Assembly: GCA_963662175.1 (NCBI GenBank)
Contig: OY759218.1
Span: 434,001-498,000 of the forward strand
Origin: Aradus depressus
Taxonomy: Eukaryota; Arthropoda; Insecta; Hemiptera; Aradidae
DNA length: 64,000 bases
Direction: 5' to 3'
Numbering within the stretch: the first letter of the stretch is position 1; the number at the start of each line of letters is the position of its first letter. The notes below the pieces were generated by a model. That model made no database searches. It had not been told where the DNA came from and saw only the letters and a list, made by a program, of their open reading frames with translations. The translations under genes were made by a program, and so were the position numbers. Below, piece after piece: positions 53,912-63,319 of the stretch.

Positions 53912-55172
53912 TATTTATTTATTTCTACAGGTGAACCCTATTATTACATAAAATAAAATGGTTTACAAATAACCTCATAAAATACATCATAAATAAAACA
54001 AAAAGTAAAATAAATTATTTTGATACAAATATAACAATTATTTTAAATTTACTTTAATTAACAAACATTCAAATATTACTACAATTTGGTTATAAAATTA
54101 ACAATATATTAATAATTATGGGTAGAATAAAAGAAAAACTGGTAAGTAATAGCTAGAAATAATAATAAATGAAGAATGTAAAAAACAAAACAACATAACA
54201 ACAACTTTGTCCCCCGGTCCGGCCTGCCTGTTCGTTGGTTGCCCTTGGTCCTGTGCTTGGCCTTCCCTGGGCCCCGTGGCCCCCTGTGGGATCCGTTCAT
54301 GTCTGTTCCTGTCATCTGCATCAAGAGTTCGCTGGCTTAGTTAGTGCAAGGAATGTAACAAGATAGGGCGATAATAACCGAAGTAGTTGTTCGCCCAAAA
54401 TAACCAACCAACCAACATAAATATATGAGTTGAGTACAACTATTATATCATTTAAAAAGGACTATTACGCTTTATAAATCCATTTTTAAAGAATTGAATT
54501 AATAGTATTAATATTGTCTATAAAAAAATCAAATTCATCAGAAATACTATTAGCAAGCCTTTGAAATCGATCTATGGGAGAATAGAACCCATAATCAGTG
54601 TAATGAAAATTAAGTGAGAAGGGGAGAAATGAACGACAAGTACGTGAGGGAATATTGAAATTTACAAGTGAAAGTAGATCCGAACAGTCAATTTTATTGT
54701 TTAACAATTTGGAAAAAAATGGTAAATTGACTTTGATTCGTCTTGACTCAAGAATGTCTAATTTAAGAGAAGAGAGAAAGATATTATAGTCGATATTACG
54801 TACAGATGATCCTGATTTAAATGCAACATATCGAATGAATTTTTGTTGTACTTTTTCAACAGTAAGAATATAGGTAACCTTATAAGGAGACCATATAGAG
54901 GAAGCAGACTCAACAAGAGAGCGGACAAATGAAGTAAAAAGAATTTTAGTTGTATTAATGGAAGAGAAATGTTTACTGTTCCCAAGAATAAAACCAAGCA
55001 TTTTTAGTGAAGAACAAGTTATAATATGATATTTAAAAGTTAATTTTGTATCGAAAAATACACCAACATCATTCACAACTTCAGATCTAATTAATTGATG
55101 TCCAAGAAAATAGTTTGCAACCCAAGTGTGACGGGTGAGAATGAAGCCCAACGTCCACTTGACTGAAAAACC
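53912..55172 (-). mobile_element. Jockey-like LINE, sense 3' segment (minus strand)
   Basis: The minus-strand sequence from the inversion joint near 55172 codes for the end of ORF2 and runs into a trailer ending in AAATAAATAAATAAA at 53912. To its right the same kind of element continues on the opposite strand with its 5' end. The pair therefore has the inverted 5' arrangement of twin priming. Confidence 0.72.
54486..55172 (-). pseudogene. Jockey-like ORF2 C-terminus
   Basis: The frame shows VNDVGVFFDTKLTFKYHI, then LGFILGNSKHF, KILFTSFVRSLVESASSIWS, and VEKVQQKFIRYVAFKSG. This is the thumb and C-terminal region of Jockey-type ORF2 (DLGV-FD-KL-F; LV-S-LEYAS-VWSP). It ends at a stop at 54486. 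The first ~10 codons from ATG 55208 lie beyond the joint and do not belong. Confidence 0.8.
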
Positions 55173-55186
55173 GAGCAACATGAAAA

Positions 55187-55885
55187 ATGGACAACCAGAT
55201 AACCTCAAAACGACTCCCGAATTCAGGTAACACAGATCAGCCTAACTCACCCCAACTAATGAGCCAGCCAAAGAGACCAACACCTCCAGAAGAGGGCACG
55301 GAGTTCCCAGCTCTCCCGGAGACAGCCATGCAGCTGGACGGCGGAGAGTCCTCGCCGGGGACCAGCCACACCCAGCCCAAGAGGAACAGGAACGCTATCC
55401 ATTTCACTATACCCACGCACAACACATTCGTGCCACTCGCAGCACTCATCACCGACCAACACACTAACGATTTACAAAAAATATTGACAGACATTAAAAA
55501 TATCACAACCTCTCCCTTCGAAACAAAACAACGCCACAAAAAAATAAAAATATCCCTTATGACATCTGAAGAATTTAGGAAACTGACCAAATTTTACCAA
55601 ACAAATAACGTAAAATACTAAACTTCCCTGAACCCTGAGGACAGGAAACTTTCCGTTGTTATTCGTGGGGTTCCATACTCCCTGACTGAAACCGAAATAC
55701 AAGACGAACTAACCCCGACATACGCAGTCCTCAGTGTAACAAGACTACTGAACAAGGACAAAGGCCCCACTCCGCTGTGTGCTGTCTAGCTCCAGAAGAA
55801 CCCGGAGAGGAAGGCAATTCTCCATTATCCCGTCTCTTTTACACTATAGCGACTGTCAAACCGCGTCAGAGGTCTCAACGCATTG
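55187..55885 (+). pseudogene. Jockey-like LINE ORF1, first copy
   Basis: ATG 55187 opens 144 codons to a TAA at 55619-55621. The gag-like protein resumes in the same frame as RKLSVVIRGVPYSLTETEIQ, then SVTRLLNKDKGPTPLCAV, a stop, and LQKNPERKAIL. This is the PRE_C2HC domain typical of Jockey ORF1 that precedes CCHC knuckles. The N-terminus is Pro/Gln/Thr-rich. In this copy the sequence breaks after ALCG at about 55885 into a short GTGAGCAGTGG repeat. The same stops occur in the second copy at 60176, so they predate the duplication. Confidence 0.82.
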
Positions 55886-56010
55886 TGTGGGTGAGCAGTG
55901 GGTGGGCGGTGGGTGAGCAGTGGTCAGTGGATGAGCAGTTGTTATTCGTGGGGTTCCATACTCCCTGACTGAAACCGAAATACAAGACGAACTAACCCCG
56001 ACATACGCAG
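55886..56010 (+). repeat. Junction: short G-rich repeat and third partial ORF1 copy
   Basis: From 55886 to 55937 the DNA is a GTGAGCAGTGGGTGGGCGGT type repeat. From 55938 it repeats the ORF1 stretch starting TTGTTATTCGTGGGGTTCC up to ACATACGCAG, where the gypsy element begins. The other half of this partial copy resumes at 59792. Confidence 0.75.
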
Positions 56011-56142
56011 TGAAATGAAAAACCTTTTCTGAACGAAGGCTTTATTTGGCATATTGAAACGAGAATCAAACTGAATAAATATAAAAGTGTAACATATGAT
56101 ATAGTGGAGATCATATGGTATAATTTAAATTAAATCATCTCA
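56011..56142 (-). repeat. 3' LTR of the gypsy element
   Basis: The 132-bp LTR, sense on the minus strand. It contains a TATATTTA box at about 56066-56073. About 23 bases downstream begins TTTCAATATGCCAAATAAA, which includes the AATAAA polyadenylation signal. Confidence 0.9.
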
Positions 56143-56153
56143 TTCTTCCTCGC
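56143..56153 (-). other. Polypurine tract next to the 3' LTR
   Basis: On the minus strand GCGAGGAAGAA directly precedes the LTR start TGAGATG, the expected plus-strand primer position. Confidence 0.7.
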
Positions 56154-56161
56154 TGGGAGCA

Positions 56162-57413
56162 TCAGACGTAATCAGCCAGGTAGCTGGGAGGTCGGCGGGC
56201 CCTGGTAGAGCGCCTGAGGAGAGGCTGGTTAGCCTCGGGGAGCGGACTTGGGGGCTGCCTCCATGTGTCTTCAACAGGACTCCCCGCAGTCTCCAGCTCG
56301 CTCTGTGCTTGTTTAGAGTTCTCAGGGAATGCTTCCGTCGGTCCAGCTGGAGCCAAGTCCCGGATTGATATAGTAGACTCGGTGCCGTTGGGCAACCTAA
56401 CATGCGCATAGTCCTGGTTGGCTTCTATGAGATGCGCTTCTTCAACCAGTGGTTCGTACTTGCTTGCTCTAGCATGCTTTCTTATAAGTACGGGACCAGG
56501 TGAGCTTAGCCAGGAGGGTAGCGATACCCCGTAGTACGACTTACGTTGATGTCTGAACATGCGCTCATGAGGGGTTTCATTAGTCGCTGTGCAGAGGAGG
56601 GAGCGAATGGAATGAAGCGACTCTGATAGGACTGATTCCCACCGGTCCACATTCAGCCTTTTGGAACGGAGAGCTAGGGTCATCGTCTTCCAAATTATGC
56701 CGTTGTACCTTTGGACCTGGCCGTTGCCTTGAGGGTTGTAGGGTGTTGTGCGGCTAGTGGCTATTCCTTGGCGGTGAAGGAAGTTTTTCACATCTTGTGA
56801 CGTGAAGGAGGTCCCTCGGTCAGTATGCACATACGATGGGAAACCAAAAATGGAGAACAATTGTTGCAGGTTTTTTATTACAGTGGAGGCTGTCATATCA
56901 GCACAGGCGAAGGCAAACGGGAACCGTGAAAACTCATCTATCACCGTCAGGGTGTAGCGAGGTAGATGGCAAAGGGCCCTTGAAATCTATGTTGAGGCGC
57001 TCGAACGGAGCGGTGGCCTTGATTAGCTTGCCTTCATTCTTGTAGAATTGGGGCTTCAGCTCCACACATTGAGGGCATGTAGCTGTCAACCTTTTGACAT
57101 CGTCCACCGAATATGGTAGGTTCTTAGTTCGCACCCAATGGTAGAATCGGGTGACACCCGGGTGACACAATTCGACATGTAGATTGTACAAATTCTTGCC
57201 GCCTAATCCCTCTAGTGTAGAGCACACCCTAGACAAAGCATCCGCTGCCTAGTTATCTTTCCCCGGGCGGCATATAATGTCAAATTTGAAAGGGGAGAGC
57301 TCCAGTCTCCATCGGGATATCTTTTCGTTCTTTATTTTACTAGAGTGCTTCATGTCAAACATGAAAGCGACAGACCGCTGATCAGTAATAAGTTTAAAAT
57401 GTCGACCCATAAG
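56162..57413 (-). pseudogene. gypsy pol: RNase H end and integrase (broken)
   Basis: After the TAA that ends the long frame, RNase H continues (FKLITDQRSVAFMFD and SRWRLELSPF) and meets a TAG at about 57250. The integrase zinc finger follows (HVELCHPGVTRFYHW and CPQCVELK), then the first catalytic Asp region (LNIDFKGPLP). A frameshift near 56945 comes before VIDEFSRFPFAFACAD. The second Asp is in VHTDRGTSF. The block that should hold the catalytic Glu reads GNGQVQRYN, with Gln in its place. The frame ends at TGA 56162 without a chromodomain. Confidence 0.88.
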
Positions 57414-59636
57414 TTAATGTCTCCACTTGCGTAAAGCCTTAATGATGGCATAGGCTTCTTTTTCTACCGCCGAGTGATGCTGCTCACAGTTAGACAAAGT
57501 CCTGGAGAAGAACGCCACTGGCCTATCGGATTGCGACAAGGTAGCCCCAATAGCAAAATTGGAGGCGTCAGTTTCGACAATAAGCGTAGTGTTCTCATCA
57601 ATAGTACTCACAGTCGATTTTCCTATATCTTGTTTCCGGGCTTCGAAATTACTCAGAACATCATGAGGCATGTGAAACGTTTTACACTGAGCGAGGGGTC
57701 GTATCTTTTCGGAAAACCCTTTGATCCATTTCGAATAATGAGAAAACATACCCATGGCCCTGCGAAGAGTAGCGGCATCCCGTGGGGGTGGAAGGTCGAG
57801 AAGCGGTCCAAGCCGCTCAGGGTCCGGCTTGATACATCTGTTAGAAACAGTATAACCTAGAATGTTTATTGCGCGCGCTGAGAACTTACATTTGTCCCTG
57901 TTCAGAGTAAGATTGTATTTTTCAGCTACTTCTAAGAATTTTCTTAAATTGGAGTCGTGCTCCTCCTGACTCTTCCCGCAGACAGTCAGGTCATCCAAAT
58001 AAGCAAAAGTGGCTTCCAAGCCCTCGGCGCGGATTATGTTATCGATAGCTTGCTGAAAAAACGCAACCCCATTCGTCACACCAAAGGGTATCCTTCGGAA
58101 CTGATACAACCTCCCACAAGCCTCAAAGGCGGTGTACTTCTTTTCACACTCCTGGATTGGGATTTGATGGTAGGCGGAACGGAGATCAATTGAACTGAAA
58201 ACCTCATAGTTTGATACTGCTTGCACCAAATCCTCAATCCGGGGAAGGGGAAACGCATTGAGGAGGGTATATCGGTTTATTGTCTGAGAATAGTCGATCA
58301 CCATCCGCTTTTCGTGATTCATGCTAGAGGTGACCAAAACTTGGGCTCGCCACGGAGACTGACTCTCCTCTATTATACCGTCTTCTAAGAGTTTGGTGAT
58401 TTCCCGCCTAACAAATTCAGCATCTTCTCTAGTGAGTCTACGAGATTTTGTGGCGATAGGTCTGCAATCAGACACCAGATTGGCAAACAATGAGACTGGA
58501 GGCACACTGGCAGCTGTTAGACTGCAGATAGAGAGAGGTTCTTTAGGACCCCCGAAGTTAACCTCAACCTTGGCGTGGAGCTGCAGAATGTCATGCCCAA
58601 CAATCACATCAGCACATAAGCCTTCGAGAACGGCTAGACTTACATTCATATGTAAATGACCCATGAGTGAAAGATTGACCCTGCATGTCCCCTTAACAGA
58701 GGATTTCAATGAGGAAGCGGCCATGGAAACAGTACCCTGAGCAGGAAAAATGCGAAGTTTGTGCGATGTTACGTGCCTTCTGCTGATGAAGCTCTCTGAG
58801 CTACCGATATCCACCACCGCATCAGCCAGTTGATCATCCACCTTGACTCTCACAGTTGACTTCAGAAGAGAGGAAGGAGCAGCAGCCAGGGTGGAAGCAA
58901 CTACATTTCGAGGTCGATCGGAAGATTTGCATACCGCCGCATAATGCCCCCGTTTGTCGCATTTATGGCAGGTAACATTCTTTGCTGGACATATCACGCG
59001 GGGATGCCTGCCTCGCCCACAAAAAAAGCATTTGGGTGCAGTAGCAGCCGAGGTGGGCGACCCATCTTCTTGGGACTCCTCGGAAAGGTCATCTTTGGAT
59101 AATTTATTTATAATGGGGCCAGAAGAAGCGTATACATCGGCTTGCTGCTGAGCCATCTCTAATGACAGGGCCTGTCGAATAGCATCTTCGAGCGAGAGGG
59201 AAAAATTCTCGAGAAGGCGTTGTCGGACATGAGGTGACAATAGCCCACTGATAAAAGAGTCACGAATATATTCGTTTCTATTCTGCTCAGCAGAGACTGC
59301 TCTGAAATTACAGTCTTTGCTAAGCAGAAATAGTTCTTGAGAATATTGGTTAATGTCCTCACCTGTTAACTGCCGTCGAGTGGCTAGGACATGCCTCGCA
59401 AATATCTCATTGCGGGGCTTCACGTAAAGCGCCTGAAGGATAGCGATGGCCCGGTCGTACTGCTCACTCTCGCTCGGGGAGATGTAATTGATGAGCAGCT
59501 CCAGCTTCTGATCTTCCTCCACCTTCAAGGCCTTCACGAAGCTCTGCAACGTCCGGAACCAATGAGTCCACTTTTGAGCTGCAGCGGCTTCATTAGGGAC
59601 GAGTTGGAGACGTTCCGGGCGAAATAATTTTTCCAT
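57414..59636 (-). pseudogene. gypsy gag-protease-RT, single long frame
   Basis: I choose ATG 59636 (MEKLFRPERLQL); the open frame also extends a few codons upstream without ATG. Gag spans about residues 1-245, with capsid text (WTHWFRTLQSFVKAL) and two knuckles (CFFCGRGRHPRVIC, CHKCDKRGHYAAVC). The protease region has VVDIGSSESF, where DTG should stand (Thr to Ile). RT landmarks are FPLPRIEDLV, FSSIDLRSAYHQIPI, FRRIPFGVTNGVAFFQQAID and FAYLDDLTV. RNase H starts with LIVETDASNFAIGATLSQ. The frame is closed by TAA at 57414 within RNase H. Gag and pol share one frame without a shift. Confidence 0.92.
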
Positions 59637-59659
59637 AGTTTTCAATATGCCAAATAAAT
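59637..59659 (-). promoter_or_regulatory. Self-complementary primer-binding site
   Basis: The first bases after the 5' LTR on the minus strand read A-TTTATTTGGCATATTGAAA. These 19 bases are exactly complementary to a segment inside the LTR (sense TTTCAATATGCCAAATAAA), which lies about 23 bases downstream of a TATA box. There is no TGG directly at the LTR border as for a tRNA primer. This matches the self-priming scheme known from Tf1-type elements. Confidence 0.7.
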
Positions 59660-59791
59660 TGAAATGAAAAACCTTTTCTGAACGAAGGCTTTATTTGGCA
59701 TATTGAAACGAGAATCAAACTGAATAAATATAAAAGTGTAACATATGATATAGTGGAGATCATGTGATATAATTTAAATTAAATCATCTCA
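59660..59791 (-). repeat. 5' LTR of the gypsy element
   Basis: 132 bp, two substitutions against the 3' LTR (ATGTGATAT here, ATATGGTAT there). It carries the TATA box and the segment complementary to the primer site. Confidence 0.9.
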
Positions 59792-59878
59792 CGCAGTCCT
59801 CAGTGTAACAAGACTACTGAACAAGGACAAAGGCCCCACTCCGCTGTGTGCTAGCTCCAGAACACCCCTGAGAGGAAG
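59792..59878 (+). repeat. Third partial ORF1 copy, right half
   Basis: It starts with the target duplication CGCAG and continues the ORF1 sequence (TCCTCAGTGTAACAAGACTA) interrupted at 56010. It breaks off near 59876 into the copy of the 3' segment. Confidence 0.75.
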
Positions 59879-60161
59879 ACCATATAGAGGAAGCAGACTC
59901 AACAAGAGAGCGGACAAATGAAGTAAAAAGAATTTTAGTTGTATTAATGGAAGAGAAATGTTTACTGTTCCCAAGAATAAAACCAAGCATTTTTAGTGAA
60001 GAACAAGTTATAATATGATATTTAAAAGTTAATTTTGTATCGAAAAATACACCAACATCATTCACAACTTCAGATCTAATTAATTGATGTCCAAGAAAAT
60101 AGTTTGCAACCCAAGTGTGACGGGTGAGAATGAAGCCCAACGTCCACTTGACTGAAAAACC
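59879..60161 (-). pseudogene. Jockey-like ORF2 C-terminus, second copy
   Basis: Near-identical to 54892-55172 (VNDVGVFFDTKLTF and LVESASSIW). It shows that the inverted joint was duplicated as a block together with the ORF1 region. Confidence 0.8.
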
Positions 60162-60175
60162 GAGCAACATGAAAA

Positions 60176-61076
60176 ATGGACAACCAGATAACCTCAAAAC
60201 GACTCCCGAATTCAGGTAACACAGATCAGCCTAACTCACCCCAACTAATGAGCCAGCCAAAGAGACCAACACCTCCAGAAGAGGGCACGGAGTTCCCAGC
60301 TCTCCCGGAGACAGCCATGCAGCTGGACGGCGGAGAGTCCTCGCCGGGGACCAGCCACACCCAGCCCAAGAGGAACAGGAACGCTATCCATTTCACTATA
60401 CCCACGCACAACACATTCGTGCCACTCGCAGCACTCATCACCGACCAACACACTAACGATTTACAAAAAATATTGACAGACATTAAAAATATCACAACCT
60501 CTCCCTTCGAAACAAAACAACGCCACAAAAAAATAAAAATATCCCTTATGACATCTGAAGAATTTAGGAAACTGACCAAATTTTACCAAACAAATAACGT
60601 AAAATACTAAACTTCCCTGAACCCTGAGGACAGGAAACTTTCCGTTGTTATTCGTGGGGTTCCATACTCCCTGACTGAAACCGAAATACAAGACGAACTA
60701 ACCCCGACATACGCAGTCCTCAGTGTAACAAGACTACTGAACAAGGACAAAGGCCCCACTCCGCTGTGTGCTGTCTAGCTCCAGAAGAACCCGGAGAGGA
60801 AGGCAATTCTCCATTATCCCGTCTCTTTTACACTATAGCGACTGTCAAACCGCGTCAGAGGTCCCAACGCATTGTGTAGCGCACGAATTACCAGCGAGTG
60901 GGACATAGCAACAACTTCTGCCTCCTTGACAACTTGCCCATCATGCACAACTGTGGTGGAAGCCACCCCGCCAATTATAGAGACTGTGAAACCTTCTTAA
61001 AACTTCAATCACGAATCACCCACAGAAAACACATGCCAACACACAATCATGACACAACAAATGCAAATCTAGCTTA
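60176..61076 (+). pseudogene. Jockey-like LINE ORF1, second copy, through the knuckles
   Basis: This repeats 55187-55885, including both stops, and then goes further than the first copy. NFCLLDNLP and CGGSHPANYRDCETF follow, part of the CCHC knuckle region of Jockey ORF1. It ends at the TAG at about 61074. The knuckle region is only partly preserved, and a stop lies just after ALC (GTGTAG). Confidence 0.82.
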
Positions 61077-61309
61077 GACTTACTTCCCAACCAGTCTCAG
61101 AAAATCCTCCACACTCACAGGAAAACACCCCCTCTGAAGCTAAATCAAACCCTTGGAGACCCCAGAAAGCACCCCTCATCAGCCTAACCTCAAAAAAGAA
61201 GACCCCTCATTAGACCTATTTGACAAACCTACTAATAAGTTTAAATAAACCTTTCATTCTCAAATTAAATACTTCATTTCCTACTACTCAATAACAAACT
61301 TTCTTCTAA

Positions 61310-61535
61310 TTATGGTGAGATCTAACTCTACAGTTGATCAAAATTTAACAATCCTAAATTGGAACGCAAATGGGTTGAAAGCATAGCAGCAGTCTTTCAG
61401 TAACTTCCTAACACGACACAACATAGACATAGTTTGCATAATAGAAACACTCTTCAAAGCGACAGACACATTCAGACACATGTTTGATATTAAAGGAGAT
61501 GCTATTTATTCCTAAGATGCCCCGAACCAGGAAAA
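61310..61535 (+). pseudogene. Jockey-like LINE ORF2, start of endonuclease
   Basis: After ATG 61312 the frame reads NLTILNWNANGLKA, a stop, QQSFSNFLTRHNIDIVCIIE and TLFKATDTF, the first motifs of the APE endonuclease (NWN--GL; D---I-E). Similarity ends at about 61535, the probable internal breakpoint of the inverted segment. Confidence 0.8.
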
Positions 61536-61937
61536 TTCACTTTCTTCGGACTGAAGTAGCTTGAGATACTCAAACACGGCACCAAAGCGGGTTGCTAAAG
61601 TGTGACACCAACAAAAACTAAGCAAAGTTTTTTAAAGCCACAAATTAATAACATTTGCGTTAGGCCTAATATCCAGGAAACCCACGGAGATATTCGATCT
61701 CGGGTAAAAAAATACTAATTTACCTTGAAAAATATGGGACCAATTTGAAATAAGCATGTTGAGATCAAAATAATGTATACCTGATGCTTGAAAAAGAAAA
61801 CAATAATGAAAATTGACATTTAGATTCTTTGGCAGAAACATTAAGTACACATCCATTACTAATATTTTCATAATTCACATAATTTTAGATGAACCGCGCT
61901 GATCTTATAAAGTGGCGATACCCTGAAAATAACTTAC
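61536..61937. other. Spacer, nothing recognised
   Basis: AT-rich DNA without conserved frames. Confidence 0.45.
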
Positions 61938-61995
61938 GAGATAGAGAGACAGGTTTCTTCTTCCTCTTGTTTTATGTCCATCCCTTCTCCATGCC
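61938..61995 (-). CDS. Candidate acidic leader exon (MDIKQEEEE)
   Basis: The acceptor is ATGTTGACAG and the donor GTAAGT. ATG 61981 opens MDIKQEEEETCLSI plus two bases. The IKQEEE type leader resembles the IKEEP leader at 52884-52970, so it may be the first coding exon of another zinc-finger gene. Its phase does not fit the finger exons at 50320 or 46589, and no partner exon was found. Confidence 0.4.
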
Positions 61996-62640
61996 CTGTC
62001 AACATGAATAATAGTGTAAAAAGATACTATACGACATAAAATAACAACTATTAACTAGAAAATAGATGAACAAGTGGGTGAATATTTTAAAATACAAAAT
62101 ATTTTCGAGAGGTAATTATTTTTTTAAAGTTTCATTGGAGCCATCTCAAGATTTAAACAGCTGAGACGAGGCTGAGTTAAGAAACATTCGCATCAAGATA
62201 CACTAAGGTCGGAAATAGCACTTAGAGAGTGGATCATGAACAACTCTCTATTTGAGGGGACAATAGGTACATTCAGAGAAACCATAGAGATCCAGGACTA
62301 AAGAGGCACTCGGTTAGAGATATTCACATCTGCTAACCAAACCTTGCACTAAAACAATAACTGTCAAGTTAACAGATATGTAACAAACACTGTAATCAGA
62401 GGCTGATAGATTTTCCTGCGTCACATGACCTAGACATAGGGAGCACATTTTTGCTTTCGAAAAGGATCCACAAGGCAACTCCGGATGGCGTGACCAACAA
62501 TCAAATAGAATCAAGTAATGATTAGCTTTATTGCTTGATTAACAACAATTAAAAAAAAAATATATATATATATATATAAAAAGTGGGATATTTTATAGTT
62601 TTATCAAAAGTATAATAAGCTTTTAAATGTTAAAACTCAC
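61996..62640. other. Spacer or intron, nothing recognised
   Basis: AT-rich DNA with a TA-repeat near 62560. The expected next kinase exon (starting at the DFG motif) is not present. Confidence 0.45.
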
Positions 62641-63319
62641 CTTAATTCCACTTCTTCCTGGTTGCTTGATTAAGACATTCTCGGGTTTCATATCACAATG
62701 AATAATCTTATTTCTATAAAGCGCATCTAGACATTGGAGAAGAGAATGTGAAAATCTTCGGACCAACTGTAGGCTGAACCCTTGAAACTTGTTCTTTTTG
62801 ATCAATTCGTACAAATTAATTGATAGAAGTTCAAAAGTTATACAAATATGATTCCTGAATACAAAATGATCAAACATATGAATAATATTCATTGTGTTAT
62901 CCTTATCTTGTTTTATAACTGCAATTATTTGGTCCGCCAACAACTCCTTGAATTTTTTTAGCCCGGTGACCCAAAAAATAAATTTCCGGATAAGCAGTTA
63001 TTTCACAAAATTCATACCTTGTCAGAGAGCTACTAAAGTGTATCAGTGCATCTTCTGGTGTAATAGGACCTCGACAACCGTGCTTCGTACCATTTTTAAC
63101 TTGATTTGAATTGATTGCATTCAAGTCTGTCAACATAGAACCATTTGAAAAATTACCAACTTTTGATGTTTCAGTTTGTTGGGTTTGAGTATTCTTAGTT
63201 TCATCAACTTTATGAGGCACTACATCGTTATTTTCCGGGCACTCCATGTAGCCTTCTTTCGAAAAAATATTGGAGTTTGAATTACTACTCAGAAAAGAAT
63301 TAGTTTTGCGCAGTGACAT
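62641..63319 (-). pseudogene. DYRK-family (class II, DYRK2-like) kinase exon with deletion of the ATP-binding lobe
   Basis: ATG 63319 opens a Ser/Asn-rich leader, then GPITPEDALIHFSSSLTRYE and [20 protein letters not shown] with GPNN, the DYRK homology box of class II DYRKs. At about 62924 the sequence jumps, one frame over, to [56 protein letters not shown] and [15 protein letters not shown]. The exon ends before DFG at donor GTGAGT. About 70 residues with the glycine loop and the VAxK lysine are missing, so no active kinase can result. Neither the rest of the kinase domain nor a poly-A is seen; the splice donor argues against a processed copy. Confidence 0.85.

Larger units (their letters stand above)
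56011..59791 (-). mobile_element. Ty3/gypsy LTR retrotransposon with 5-bp target duplication
   Basis: Two 132-bp LTRs (56011-56142, 59660-59791) differ at two positions only. Each begins TG and ends CA in the sense orientation. CGCAG is duplicated at 56006-56010 and 59792-59796. The body encodes gag, protease, RT, RNase H and integrase on the minus strand. A purine-rich GAGGAAGAA lies next to the 3' LTR. It is inserted into a partial copy of the Jockey-like ORF1. Confidence 0.95.

Noticed and set aside
55237..55590. 117-codon minus-strand frame across the Jockey-like ORF1 (also 60226-60579)
   Set aside because: Antisense shadow of the ORF1 frame, which has the recognisable PRE_C2HC continuation.
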